From DIGJ01 sp041821315 (GTDB lineage Bacteria; Bacillota; Clostridia; Lachnospirales; Lachnospiraceae), in NCBI GenBank assembly GCA_041821315.1, contig JBGUEO010000016.1:34864-98863 (forward strand): 64,000 bases of DNA, written 5' to 3'. Below the pieces are notes generated by a model, which was not told where the DNA came from, did not search any database, and worked only from the letters and a program-made list of their open reading frames with translations. How positions within the stretch are numbered: position 1 is the first letter of the stretch; each line of letters opens with the position of its first letter. Positions 43,769 through 53,614 of the stretch are shown piece after piece. Both the position numbers and the translations under genes were made by a program.

Positions 43769-46765
43769 TTATACATTTCTACCAAACGTAATCTCCATAA
43801 TCTCCTGCGCAATTTCCTTACTCACAACTCGCATTAAATTGTCATCTTCTTTTTCCCCAGACAATAAATTTATGCTTCCGTACCATACAATTTCCTCATC
43901 AATAATCGCATAATGTTCATGCATGATTGCTTCCTGCCTAACCATTATTCCAACCTCCATAAGCTGATTAATCAATTGTCTAGTCTTCTCCACTCTGTTT
44001 TCTGGATAACTTTCTGGCTTCAACGTTATGACTGTTACACCCACCCCAGATTCTTGCCTTTTCCGTAACAAGGAAATAATTCGTTTTACTTTCTTTTCAT
44101 TGATACCTGGACTGGAAATAATAATATTGTTATTCGCTTCAAGAAGATCTTTTTCATAAATTGTCCCATAGGATTCGTTGTCATAAATAGCATTTGCAAT
44201 CTGCTTTTTATCTGTTAAAGCCAAGCATATTTCATAACCAATTTTCTTATATGCACGAAGTCTCTTATGGTACATTCTCTCCAGTACTCGGATATGCGAA
44301 TCCACATAATCATAAATAATTACATCCTGTTTTCCTTCAAAATCTCTATGTAATCGCCCTGCATATTGTTCTACATTTCCTTGCCATGCGATTGGTGTAG
44401 TTAACATCATGGTATCAAGCCTTGGATAATTGAAGCCTTCCCCAATATATTGTCCTATTGCCACGAGTACAATTGTTTCATTTTCTGGCACTTCCTTCAT
44501 TTGCTTTCTGATTAAATCTCGCTCTTTGGCACTTTTTCCACCCTGCAACAAGAAAATATGATCTGATTTTCCACTTAACTTTTCATATAGATACCCTGCA
44601 TGGTCTTTAAATTTAGTTAACACCAAAGGTGTTCTTCCATTCTTAAGGCAATCTTCTACATCAGAAATGATCTGATTATTTCTGATGTCACTTTCTCTAA
44701 CCATCTGATATGCTTCATTTATCTTAAGTGTTTCTCCTTCGGCATGTACTAGCCTTGTGAAACGTGGATAAACAAAATGTTCTATTCCTTGCTCTTTTGC
44801 CTTATCCTTAGCCGTGTAACGATACCTGATTGGACCAAACTGCATAAATACTTTTTGCTCCTGACCGTCATCACGTTTTGGTGTCGCCGTCAGTCCATAC
44901 ACATATTTTGCATTTACTTCATTTAATACTTCTTCTGCTGTTTGCGAAGCCCCATGGTGACATTCATCCATGATCACTAAGCCATATTCTTTCACAAGTT
45001 GGTTGATTTCTCCTTTTTTACCAAGAGATGAAATCATTACAACATCTATAATTCCAGTAACCGAATTATGTCCTGCATACATACGTCCGATTACACTTTT
45101 TCTCTTTTTAATCCTGCCGGTAGCAGTTTTATACTCTGGTAGTTCTTCGTCAATATGTAGAAACTTTTCAAAATCCTCTACCCAGTTCTTCATAATTTCT
45201 GTGTTATGAACCAATATCAGAGTATTTACTTTTCGTGCGGATACCAGATAGGCACCAACTGCTGTCTTTCCAAATGCAGTAGCAGCTCCAAGTATCCCAA
45301 TATCATAAGAAAGCATTTTATCGGCGGCTTTCTTTTGTTCTGGATACAGTTCTCCTACAAAAGAAACTGATATGCTTCTACCAGCTTGTCTACAATCTTC
45401 TTTTTTAAATGACACACCTGAATCCGTAAGTTTTTCGACTAATTTGTCCTCACAACCACGAGGGATACAAACATAATGATCGATATCCTGACTACAGGAT
45501 ATAATTCTTGCAGTTCCCTGAGTTGCAAAACCCATTGCCTGATTCTTATAAAACTCTGGATTACTAAATGCAGCTAATCTTCGAATTTGATTCTGCAAAC
45601 GTGGTTTTACATTCTCTATATCTATATATAACTGGTTCGCAAATGTAATGTTTAAAACACCATCAACGTCAGATACTTCAAATCTTTGTTTCTTCTTTTC
45701 CCATGGTTTTGATTCTTCATTTTCAATTTTTTCAACAATCCCACTCATATCTTCTGCAAGAACCCCAAGCAAACCATCTGACATCCACTCATTTACTTTT
45801 TCTTCAATATAAGCTTTGGACATTTTACTGGTCTCTCCTAGAACGTTCCATTGATTCGGATATGCATTCCACTTTTCATCAATAAAAGAACTATTGCCAT
45901 TTTTCAAAGCCTGTCCTTGTAATGGCAGCGCAATTAGATTACCTAATCCACCCTCTGGCATATGATCCTGAGCTGGCAACATTCTATCATAAGACTTAAA
46001 ATTCTTTTGATTTACAGATTCCGCTCCTTTTGTAAGTAATGCTGTTCCAAATTTTCTAGCAAGTGATGCTGGAATGGATTCTTCAAAAAATAGCCAAATA
46101 TGTGCGCCCTTCCCTGAACGTGACCGTTCCACCAATACCTGAATATTATTATTTTTACAAATGGCACGCATTGCATTTACTTCTTCCATCCATTCATCGT
46201 CAGTATTTGCAAAATCGTCTCCATTTGTTTTTTCATCGTGATTATCAAAATCAAACACAATGAAATTACAGGTTTCATCTGGAAACATCGGATATAAGCC
46301 GATTACGTCAGAGCAATCTTCTCTTTCGCCGTTTAGGTGATTCATTATATTTTCACCAATCAGTGGCTTATAGTTTTGGTTTTTACACTCGCCACATTTA
46401 ATCTTGTTACCCGTTTTCTTAGGACATATAGCGTCTTTCCAAAAGTTCCAACACTGCGTATAGTAACCATTCTTTCCTGTTTTTGGATTTGGCTTGCCAC
46501 CACGCTTGCTATATACATCCATTCTTCCTTTAAACATAGAATAAAAGTATTTCGCATGATTCCTGGTTATCACTTCTGGAATTATACGTGCTTCTTGGTT
46601 TTCTTCTGTAGAATCAGTATGTAACACTATTTCTTCAGATTGGTCAATGTCATCTTTATAAAGAATCTTTGCCTCCATCAAAATACCTTGAAGATATTCC
46701 ACTCTGGATTCCAAATTGTAAACTTTTTGTTGTAATTCTTGTATTATCTTATCTTTGTCATCCAT
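43769..46765 (-). CDS. TOTE-type primase - SF2 helicase - PLD nuclease
   Basis: 998 residues. A short coiled coil comes first, followed by an archaeo-eukaryotic primase domain of the type named for TOTE conflict systems. That domain has the Cys pairs CPKKTGNKIKCGEC, catalytic FIVFDFDNHDE and SRSGKGAHIWLFF. An SF2 helicase follows (Walker A AATAFGKTAVGAYL, DEAH-like MDECHHGAS, motif VI YAGRLHRDFEG). The end is a phospholipase-D-like domain (HEHYAIIDEEIVWYGSINLL). AAAGGAGG precedes ATG 46765. It heads a four-gene operon and is the likely effector of a DNA-acting defence or conflict system. Confidence 0.85.
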   Translation of the reverse strand: MDDKDKIIQELQQKVYNLESRVEYLQGILMEAKILYKDDIDQSEEIVLHTDSTEENQEARIIPEVITRNHAKYFYSMFKGRMDVYSKRGGKPNPKTGKNGYYTQCWNFWKDAICPKKTGNKIKCGECKNQNYKPLIGENIMNHLNGEREDCSDVIGLYPMFPDETCNFIVFDFDNHDEKTNGDDFANTDDEWMEEVNAMRAICKNNNIQVLVERSRSGKGAHIWLFFEESIPASLARKFGTALLTKGAESVNQKNFKSYDRMLPAQDHMPEGGLGNLIALPLQGQALKNGNSSFIDEKWNAYPNQWNVLGETSKMSKAYIEEKVNEWMSDGLLGVLAEDMSGIVEKIENEESKPWEKKKQRFEVSDVDGVLNITFANQLYIDIENVKPRLQNQIRRLAAFSNPEFYKNQAMGFATQGTARIISCSQDIDHYVCIPRGCEDKLVEKLTDSGVSFKKEDCRQAGRSISVSFVGELYPEQKKAADKMLSYDIGILGAATAFGKTAVGAYLVSARKVNTLILVHNTEIMKNWVEDFEKFLHIDEELPEYKTATGRIKKRKSVIGRMYAGHNSVTGIIDVVMISSLGKKGEINQLVKEYGLVIMDECHHGASQTAEEVLNEVNAKYVYGLTATPKRDDGQEQKVFMQFGPIRYRYTAKDKAKEQGIEHFVYPRFTRLVHAEGETLKINEAYQMVRESDIRNNQIISDVEDCLKNGRTPLVLTKFKDHAGYLYEKLSGKSDHIFLLQGGKSAKERDLIRKQMKEVPENETIVLVAIGQYIGEGFNYPRLDTMMLTTPIAWQGNVEQYAGRLHRDFEGKQDVIIYDYVDSHIRVLERMYHKRLRAYKKIGYEICLALTDKKQIANAIYDNESYGTIYEKDLLEANNNIIISSPGINEKKVKRIISLLRKRQESGVGVTVITLKPESYPENRVEKTRQLINQLMEVGIMVRQEAIMHEHYAIIDEEIVWYGSINLLSGEKEDDNLMRVVSKEIAQEIMEITFGRNV

Positions 46766-46796
46766 GGGAATACCTCCTTTACTTGTTTTACCAGAC

Positions 46797-46909
46797 TGCA
46801 AGTTGTTGCAAGTTAAATTTTGATGTTTTCATCTTTGTTCCACGTGTTTTTCGTTAAAAAATAGGCTATATAAATTCGATAGAGCATTTATTGCAAGTTA
46901 CTGCAAGTT
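46797..46909. repeat. paired TGCAAGTT repeats upstream of the TOTE operon
   Basis: TGCAAGTT occurs at 46797-46804, 46807-46814, 46892-46899 and 46902-46909, as two pairs with exactly a 10-base period, 95 bases apart. They cover the promoter side of the operon. A regulator bound on one DNA face, or looping between pairs, is likely. The rest of 46810-47062 shows nothing else. Confidence 0.65.
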
Positions 46910-47062
46910 AAACTTATGCCCTGTAAGAAATATCATTTCATATGCTTTCTATGCTTGACCGACTCTTAAACAACATTTTGACCGACACATTGACCGTCAT
47001 CTTCGCTCAGAACTTTGGTCAAACTTCGCTCATTTTTTTGAGCGGAGTTTTAATTATTTCCT

Positions 47063-48574
47063 TCATGACTCATCCTTATTAATAAATCGGCTCTTTCCTT
47101 TACCCTTACCTTTAACAGCTACCACGACTTCCAGTTCTCTTAATTTAGACATTATTTCAGACGCTGTTGAATCGGAACATTTTAAAATTTTTCTTACATC
47201 CGATGCTCCAAACACCTGATTAGTGTCTATTTCATTGTATATTCTTAAAATATTTTCCATTGTTGGTTCGTTATATTTGTATTTTTGAATCTCCGATTTT
47301 ATCTTGTCAAAATCCAGCTTTTTATTTTGAATCTCCGACTCTTTACTATCAATATCCGGGTTTTCATTTCTAATCTCCGACTTTTTATCATTAATCACTG
47401 GTTTTTCAATATTTGAATTACGAATAACAGCCTGTAACATAAAGGCATTGCTATAATATTCTGGTGCTTGAAGACCTACTGCTTCCAGTTCCTTACACAT
47501 ACGATCCACACCTTCACCATACTCTTTTACAAAACTATATATTTTTAAAAATTCTGCAATCTTTGGATTTCTTGAAAAATGTGTGTATCTTATGTTTTCT
47601 GCCCTTACAAGTCCTGGTAATCTGCCCGGACTCTCAACGACCATACGGTTATCAAAAAGCTTAATTTGTATATCTGTTCCGCGAATGCTATAGTCTCTAT
47701 GCGTAACTGCATTAACTACAATTTCTTGTCGTACAAATTTAGGATATTCTTCTTCGGTAACAAACTTACCATCTTTCCCTAGATATGTTTTCTCTTTAAT
47801 CTGAGTATCTAAAAATGCTATGGAATCATTAATCATTTTCAGAATATTTCCTTCAAAAATAACGTCCTTAATGACATTCATTTCAGTACCAAACTTTTCC
47901 TCAATTCCTTCATATCGAATGAACCGTACTCTAGCTCTTGGAAAATATAATTGCGGATTCTTACCAAATAATAATATTGCGGCTGAGCTGACTTGGATAT
48001 TCCCTTTTTTCTCTTTTACAAATCCTTTATTTTCTTTAAGATATTCTAAGGGACTTTTCGAATATCCAATTTTTTGAATATACGCTTCAACAAATTCCAT
48101 ATCGATATCTTCGATTTCTGCTTCTGGAACAGGCTTGTCTTCGAAAAATCGTTCTCCTTTGTCATACATTAGCTGCGTACGCTCTTCAAACGTCAATTTC
48201 TTTGACTTATCTCCCACTCGCATAAAAACTTCATCTGCTTGATTTGCATGAACTTCTACACTTGGTTCAATATGCATTAAAGTAACATGATTCTCTCATC
48301 CTTTTGAATCAACACATGGAATTGTTTCAATCTCCACCTTAACTGTTGGAACACAAAAATCAAATGGAACGCGCAGAAGTTCATTTAACTTTGATGTTTC
48401 AAAATCTACTCCTTCAACTCTACGAGTCTTATCTGATATCCCAATCGCAATCGTACCACCATCCGCATTTGCAAATGCCACAATGTGTATAGCCAATGCT
48501 TTAGGTTCAATACTTATGCTTTTACGATCAAAAATTTGTTCCTCTTCAAATTGCAATACCTCATCTATATTCAA
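47063..48574 (-). pseudogene. AlbA_2/Schlafen-type ATP-binding regulator with a nonsense stop
   Basis: Codons 1-92 (DEVLQFEEEQIFDRKSISIE, FANADGGTIAIGISD) form the AlbA_2 DNA-binding domain, then TGA at 48296-48298. The same frame continues (ENHVTLMHIEPSVEVHANQAD) through an ATPase-like part (TEEEYPKFVRQEIVVNAVTH) to a C-terminal winged-helix at 47063. The full protein would have about 503 residues. The internal ATG at 48277 has no clear ribosome site. It follows the HamB-like helicase by 16 bases. Confidence 0.8.
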
Positions 48575-48590
48575 CAGGCAACACTCCTTC

Positions 48591-50927
48591 CTATATAAAT
48601 CTATTAATTACATTCATTTTTTCAATTGGTAGTTTATTTATCTCTCTATTAAATATCACTTCCTCTTGATTTATCCTGACTATGTAAGGTTCCAGCCATT
48701 CGATATCTTCAAATGTAAAACCATATCGCAACATCCATATTTCTTTTTCATTTTCCGTACCATATTTAATCAATTGCACCATTTTTTCAGCTCTATTGTC
48801 ATTTGTTCTTTTATAGTATTCAGAAAATGCAGCAATATAAATATCACTTAATTTAAATCCGATAATTTTATCTAAATAGTCATACGTATCAAATACAATC
48901 CTGTCGTAATCTACTGCAATAGCTCGTGTTTCTTTATTTCCGAACATGCTAAAAACAGGAAGTTGCTTATCTGGAATATCGGCATACCCAGTTACAAATG
49001 CCGCATCCAAATGGTCCAGTTTTAATTTTGTCAAATATTTTTCAAGTTCTGTCCCCTCATCAATGACTTTTTGCAATTGATCTCTCTCCTGCTTTTTACT
49101 TGCGTACGAATATCTATAGAAACAAATATCTTTAAAAGATTTGCAATGAATCTGCCATAGCAAAATTTTTATTGCTGTATTAAGAACATTTTTTTCACCA
49201 GCACACAAATCTCGTCCCAAATAATGCTCATATAACCTTATAAACTGTTCATAAAGCTCTAACTGGCACTGTTTATCCTCATTGATGGTGTTCAAACTGA
49301 CTAATGTACCATTTCTATACATATCGTCTAATATATTTTTAATTGTATTATCAGCATTAAAAGTTCTTAATTTGTCTAACTGTTTTTCGGTAATATTATA
49401 CTCTTCAGAAAGTGTTCCATCTAATATAGCTTCTTTATACTCTTGTAAATCTTGTTCCAATTCTAAATCCTGTTCCAACATTGATACCGTTTCAAGTACT
49501 TCATCTTCATTAATAATATCCCTTAATTGAGACATGTTATTCTTTTTAACAACAATACTTCCATAATCAAATTTTTTATCTAACGATGAACGACCCGCTC
49601 GTCCAATTAAATTCTTTAACGATAATGGTTTACTAGCCTCAAAAGTATTTAGAAACACAATATCAAATGGCATATTAATTCCTTGTTCTAATGTAGATGT
49701 AGCAAAACAAATCCTGCAAAAACCTGCTTGTGTAAACTGCTCTAATAACAGCCTGGCTTGTAATGGCAACGAACCATGATGAATTACTATTCCATGCTTC
49801 ATCATGTGAATCATCTGCGAATATCTTTCTGCCCCACTATCATCGTTTGCTCCTATATACTTCTTTATCTGCTTTATATATTTTTTTGCATCTTTGTCAA
49901 TAATCTCAGGACACATCTTAATATATCTACTAAATTGAGAAAATACCTTTTTATTATATATACTTGCCTTTGTTGTATATACCAAGATACTTCCTTGCTT
50001 TTTTATTGCTTCTTCTACTGGATCATAGCAACACAGATGTTTTTGGTTTCCCATAATATCCTTGTTAATACCAAAATGATAATACTTTCCTCCATCTAAT
50101 GCATAAAACATCTGACCAACGTTTCTGAATTTATAGCATTTTGCACTTGAATTATTTGTATTGAAATGATTTTTAACAATCTGTGCATCAGGATTCTCAA
50201 TAAATGGATGTGCAAAAACAAATTTAGAATCTGGATAGGCTTTTTGTGCTCTTCTTATAATACTATCAAAAAATAGTCCTCTAGACGATTTTTCATTACT
50301 TAACTGCGCCTCATCAAATAAAAAAATATCGACAACAAATTCATCCTTTTTCTTAAATAGTTCTTTGCATCTCTCTGGTGTAACAATAAACACATTTCGT
50401 TTTGCCTTTTTAACATTAATCTTATCAATAAAAGTAAGTATATTTACGCTCTTATCCTCAATAAATTTACATAACGAATAATAATATTCATTTATTAATG
50501 CTCTTGATGGAACAACTATTACAACATCATGATTTGAACTATATATTATGTTTCTAAATACATAGGATTTTCCTGTGCTTGTGGGAGCTGAAAAACTAAA
50601 ACAATTATTATCCGCTATACCGTCTACTATATTTGCCTGAACAGGTGTATATGTATGATTATATGTTTCTTTTATATGTTTTGAATACATACCAAATATA
50701 ACTTCCGGCAAACATTCCGTATTAGTGTTTTTGTAATACAACCCCATATATTTTAATATACGATTTTGCCACTTGATAAATTGATCAGATTGGTATATTG
50801 ATAGGTAACATAATACTTCCATATTAGTAATACTATCTGGTCCATTTTTATATATGTCAGACACAACATATTCCATGATCTGTTCGATTTCTTCACCTTC
50901 AATGATTTTCTTTATTAAATTATTCAT
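48591..50927 (-). CDS. HamB-like DEAD/DEAH helicase (Hachiman)
   Basis: 778-residue SF2 helicase with Walker A (FSAPTSTGKSYVF), a DEAQ motif II (FLFDEAQLSNEKSSRGLFF), and motif VI (LIGRAGRSSLDKKF). The size and its ATGA overlap with a HamA-like nuclease gene match Hachiman, in which HamB scans DNA and releases the HamA nuclease when phage DNA damage is found. It is the last intact gene of the restriction-Hachiman run. The helicase call is sure; the Hachiman call is by partner and layout. Confidence 0.8.
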   Translation of the reverse strand: MNNLIKKIIEGEEIEQIMEYVVSDIYKNGPDSITNMEVLCYLSIYQSDQFIKWQNRILKYMGLYYKNTNTECLPEVIFGMYSKHIKETYNHTYTPVQANIVDGIADNNCFSFSAPTSTGKSYVFRNIIYSSNHDVVIVVPSRALINEYYYSLCKFIEDKSVNILTFIDKINVKKAKRNVFIVTPERCKELFKKKDEFVVDIFLFDEAQLSNEKSSRGLFFDSIIRRAQKAYPDSKFVFAHPFIENPDAQIVKNHFNTNNSSAKCYKFRNVGQMFYALDGGKYYHFGINKDIMGNQKHLCCYDPVEEAIKKQGSILVYTTKASIYNKKVFSQFSRYIKMCPEIIDKDAKKYIKQIKKYIGANDDSGAERYSQMIHMMKHGIVIHHGSLPLQARLLLEQFTQAGFCRICFATSTLEQGINMPFDIVFLNTFEASKPLSLKNLIGRAGRSSLDKKFDYGSIVVKKNNMSQLRDIINEDEVLETVSMLEQDLELEQDLQEYKEAILDGTLSEEYNITEKQLDKLRTFNADNTIKNILDDMYRNGTLVSLNTINEDKQCQLELYEQFIRLYEHYLGRDLCAGEKNVLNTAIKILLWQIHCKSFKDICFYRYSYASKKQERDQLQKVIDEGTELEKYLTKLKLDHLDAAFVTGYADIPDKQLPVFSMFGNKETRAIAVDYDRIVFDTYDYLDKIIGFKLSDIYIAAFSEYYKRTNDNRAEKMVQLIKYGTENEKEIWMLRYGFTFEDIEWLEPYIVRINQEEVIFNREINKLPIEKMNVINRFI

Positions 50928-51610
50928 ATGTTCACCGCCAAATACAAAACTTCTTTATTTTCTGCAATATTAGTATAATGGCTATTAGAAACAATACCTT
51001 TAATAATCGTTTCAGATGAAGTTCCTTTAGATGCAAATGCTATCGCATATGCTTTGTCACCATTATTTGCATAATCCAAAGATTCATCCTCAAAGAATTT
51101 ATCAATATCATTCAAGTCTGACAAATCCTGACCTTCTCTAATAAATCTATCAACCTGTTCCATTCCAACTCCATATGCATTATTTCTTGAATTGTATTTT
51201 GCTTCTCCGAAGATAATAATATTATCGTTATTAGCAGAATAAAAATCGAATCCAGGATTACCAGATACTTGTTCCTTAAAAAGTTCCGCCAATGGTACGT
51301 CTAAATATTTCATTTGACTGACTAGTGCCTTTCTTGCTAGTTCAGATACCACATACTCCCCTGAATCTTTTGTAATTACATCATCAATATTCTTTTGAAT
51401 TTTATCTGCCAAGTATTTTGCTGACTCGTCCGCTCGTTTGAAAAAACAATTTCTTACATACGTTTTATCAAATCTTGAAATCCACGACATATCCGAGAGA
51501 GATGAAATTATGTCCCTAAGTGTAACAGAAATATCTTCTGGTTCAATTCGTATGTATGTAATATTATCGTAATTTTGTGTATCTATTCTTTTACACTCAA
51601 GAATTTTCAT
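50924..51610 (-). CDS. HamA-like (DUF1837-type) nuclease
   Basis: About 228 residues. A PD-(D/E)xK nuclease core is visible: SGEYVVSELARKALV, then GFDFYSANNDNIIIFGEAKY (Asp, then Glu-x-Lys). This layout fits HamA of Hachiman, which destroys DNA when unleashed. ATG 51610 follows GGAGGGG; seven upstream codons lack a site. It starts 22 bases after the LlaJI-type gene and overlaps hamB by four. Confidence 0.75.
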   Translation of the reverse strand: MKILECKRIDTQNYDNITYIRIEPEDISVTLRDIISSLSDMSWISRFDKTYVRNCFFKRADESAKYLADKIQKNIDDVITKDSGEYVVSELARKALVSQMKYLDVPLAELFKEQVSGNPGFDFYSANNDNIIIFGEAKYNSRNNAYGVGMEQVDRFIREGQDLSDLNDIDKFFEDESLDYANNGDKAYAIAFASKGTSSETIIKGIVSNSHYTNIAENKEVLYLAVNI

Positions 51611-51632
51611 AATCGCACCCCTCCGCACCACT

Positions 51633-53603
51633 CTACAAATACACGTCTCTCACCAACTCCATTATCTTATCTGTAAGACTATTCAAATTATTTTCTTCAG
51701 CCATTGAGCTAATTTCTTCCTTACCACCAAAACACTTTCTCAAAACTACACTCACTACTTTTTCATCTGTAAGTTCTTGTTCAGATAAGTCTTTAATAAT
51801 CTTCTCAATCTCAATTGCTACATCAGCGATCTGATTACACTTCTCATTAGAATTTCCGATATCCTCTGCCACCATACTGCCACTTTCTTTTTCATACGGA
51901 TTAAAACCATAAAATGCACTGCATGCAATAGGGCAAATTGTATCGTAAATTATTTTTGCTCCCAATTCTCTTTTTATCTGTCGAGGATATATTAATTTTC
52001 CCTTTTCTGATGCCATTTCCAGTTTTTCTTCTGCTATCTTGCTTGGCTTTGTAATTCTTTGCAGATAAGCCAACATACGATTTGCAAAATTCTGATTAAA
52101 TGTTGATTCTTGCACTATATTTGGTATATACTGTGTAATCTTGTTCTCCTCAATTTCTTTATTTGACAGATATATATCATACATTTCTGATGCACACAGC
52201 TTAACCACAGCAATATTCTCTAGATTCTTGTCGCTAATGGTATGTAGCATTTTCATTTCTACATATCCGTATTCTGATTCTGATTTTTCCTGTGGACAGA
52301 AAAACATATTCTGAACATATTTATAGCCTTGTTTTGCAATGAATTCGTCAAATGCCAATTGATATAAATATTGCTTGGTAACATCTCCAACCCCAGGCTG
52401 CCCTACTGCTTTCCATTCATTTTTCTTTAATTCAAAATCAATGCAATAGTACTTTGCATCATATATGCCAAAACAATATTGCTTCTTTTCAATATCTACT
52501 GGATATATGCAAATTAGATCAGGGCGCAAGGTTTCTTCCTTAGCAGGTCCTGCTGGAGGATTATTTCTATACCAAACTGGTTTATCAATTATGCTTCTTA
52601 ATGTTTCGTTTTTTATAGATTCGTACTCAGGAGCTGGTCCCAGTGGAAGACTTTCTATTTTTTCATCTAAAACACTTCCGAAATTATTTGAACATACTTT
52701 TTCCCAAATCAGATTAAAAGAATTTGTTCCATATAAACTATAACTTATGTTTTCTTTATTTGATTTATCATTTGCAATATACGTATATAACGTTTTAAGA
52801 AGATTCTGTTTTCTTGTCATATACTGGGTTTGAATTTCATTTTGCAATCTATATAAAATATAATCAGTATCACCAAAATCGATTAATGTGGTATCCGTCA
52901 ATTCAACATCTGCGATTTCAAACAATTCCAATAGTCCCGTTTCTTTTAGTTCTTTTGAACATACCGACAAAATACATTCATGCAAGCGTTTAAAAAAATC
53001 TAAATCATTATCAACAATGTTCTGTGTTTGCAATTCAACATAATATGGTCTGTTATTTTGAATCAACGCATATGTCTCATTAATTGTCTTATCCCACAAA
53101 ATTTCCCCATCACCGTTTGTTTCAATGATTTCATGTTGATTTGTATAAAGACCATATAAAAAATATTCCTCTAACAAATGCAGTGATACTGCCAGCTTAT
53201 TAAAAATTTTACTGTCATCTTCTCCATTGTATAGATAAATTAGCTGTTCATTTGAATTGTATTTTTTAATCACCTTAAGAACCTGCTTAAGTTCTTCCAA
53301 TGGTGCATCACTTGATCGTATGTATTTCGGATAACATTTAAAAACTCGTCCTTCAAGAAGAACCACGCCTACGTAATCAAATACATATTCAATATCTCCA
53401 GTATTGTCTACCACATCCGTCAACACAATATCTTCGTTTGATATATCTTCAAATTCTGGTTTACTTCTTTTAATTGCTTTTACAACTCCATATTTCTTAA
53501 GTATTCCAACAAGGCGTTTGGTCTCTTCACCGTTTTCTTTAAGAATTTCTGAAATCCTTTGCAATGTGTAATGTTTTCTTTCACGAAAGAAACCTTTCGC
53601 CAT
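51633..53603 (-). CDS. LlaJI-family (McrC-like) restriction nuclease subunit
   Basis: 656 residues of the LlaJI/McrC type. The N-terminal part (DVVLLEGRVFKCYPKYI in similar form) leads to a C-terminal nuclease core: RPDLICIYPVDIEKKQYCF, then GIYDAKYYCID (Asp, then Asp-x-Lys). It starts 11 bases after the McrB-like motor gene, its obligate partner. Together they would cleave DNA that lacks protection at the site set by the adjacent methyltransferases. Confidence 0.85.
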   Translation of the reverse strand: MAKGFFRERKHYTLQRISEILKENGEETKRLVGILKKYGVVKAIKRSKPEFEDISNEDIVLTDVVDNTGDIEYVFDYVGVVLLEGRVFKCYPKYIRSSDAPLEELKQVLKVIKKYNSNEQLIYLYNGEDDSKIFNKLAVSLHLLEEYFLYGLYTNQHEIIETNGDGEILWDKTINETYALIQNNRPYYVELQTQNIVDNDLDFFKRLHECILSVCSKELKETGLLELFEIADVELTDTTLIDFGDTDYILYRLQNEIQTQYMTRKQNLLKTLYTYIANDKSNKENISYSLYGTNSFNLIWEKVCSNNFGSVLDEKIESLPLGPAPEYESIKNETLRSIIDKPVWYRNNPPAGPAKEETLRPDLICIYPVDIEKKQYCFGIYDAKYYCIDFELKKNEWKAVGQPGVGDVTKQYLYQLAFDEFIAKQGYKYVQNMFFCPQEKSESEYGYVEMKMLHTISDKNLENIAVVKLCASEMYDIYLSNKEIEENKITQYIPNIVQESTFNQNFANRMLAYLQRITKPSKIAEEKLEMASEKGKLIYPRQIKRELGAKIIYDTICPIACSAFYGFNPYEKESGSMVAEDIGNSNEKCNQIADVAIEIEKIIKDLSEQELTDEKVVSVVLRKCFGGKEEISSMAEENNLNSLTDKIMELVRDVYL

Positions 53604-53614
53604 GCTCTACACCT

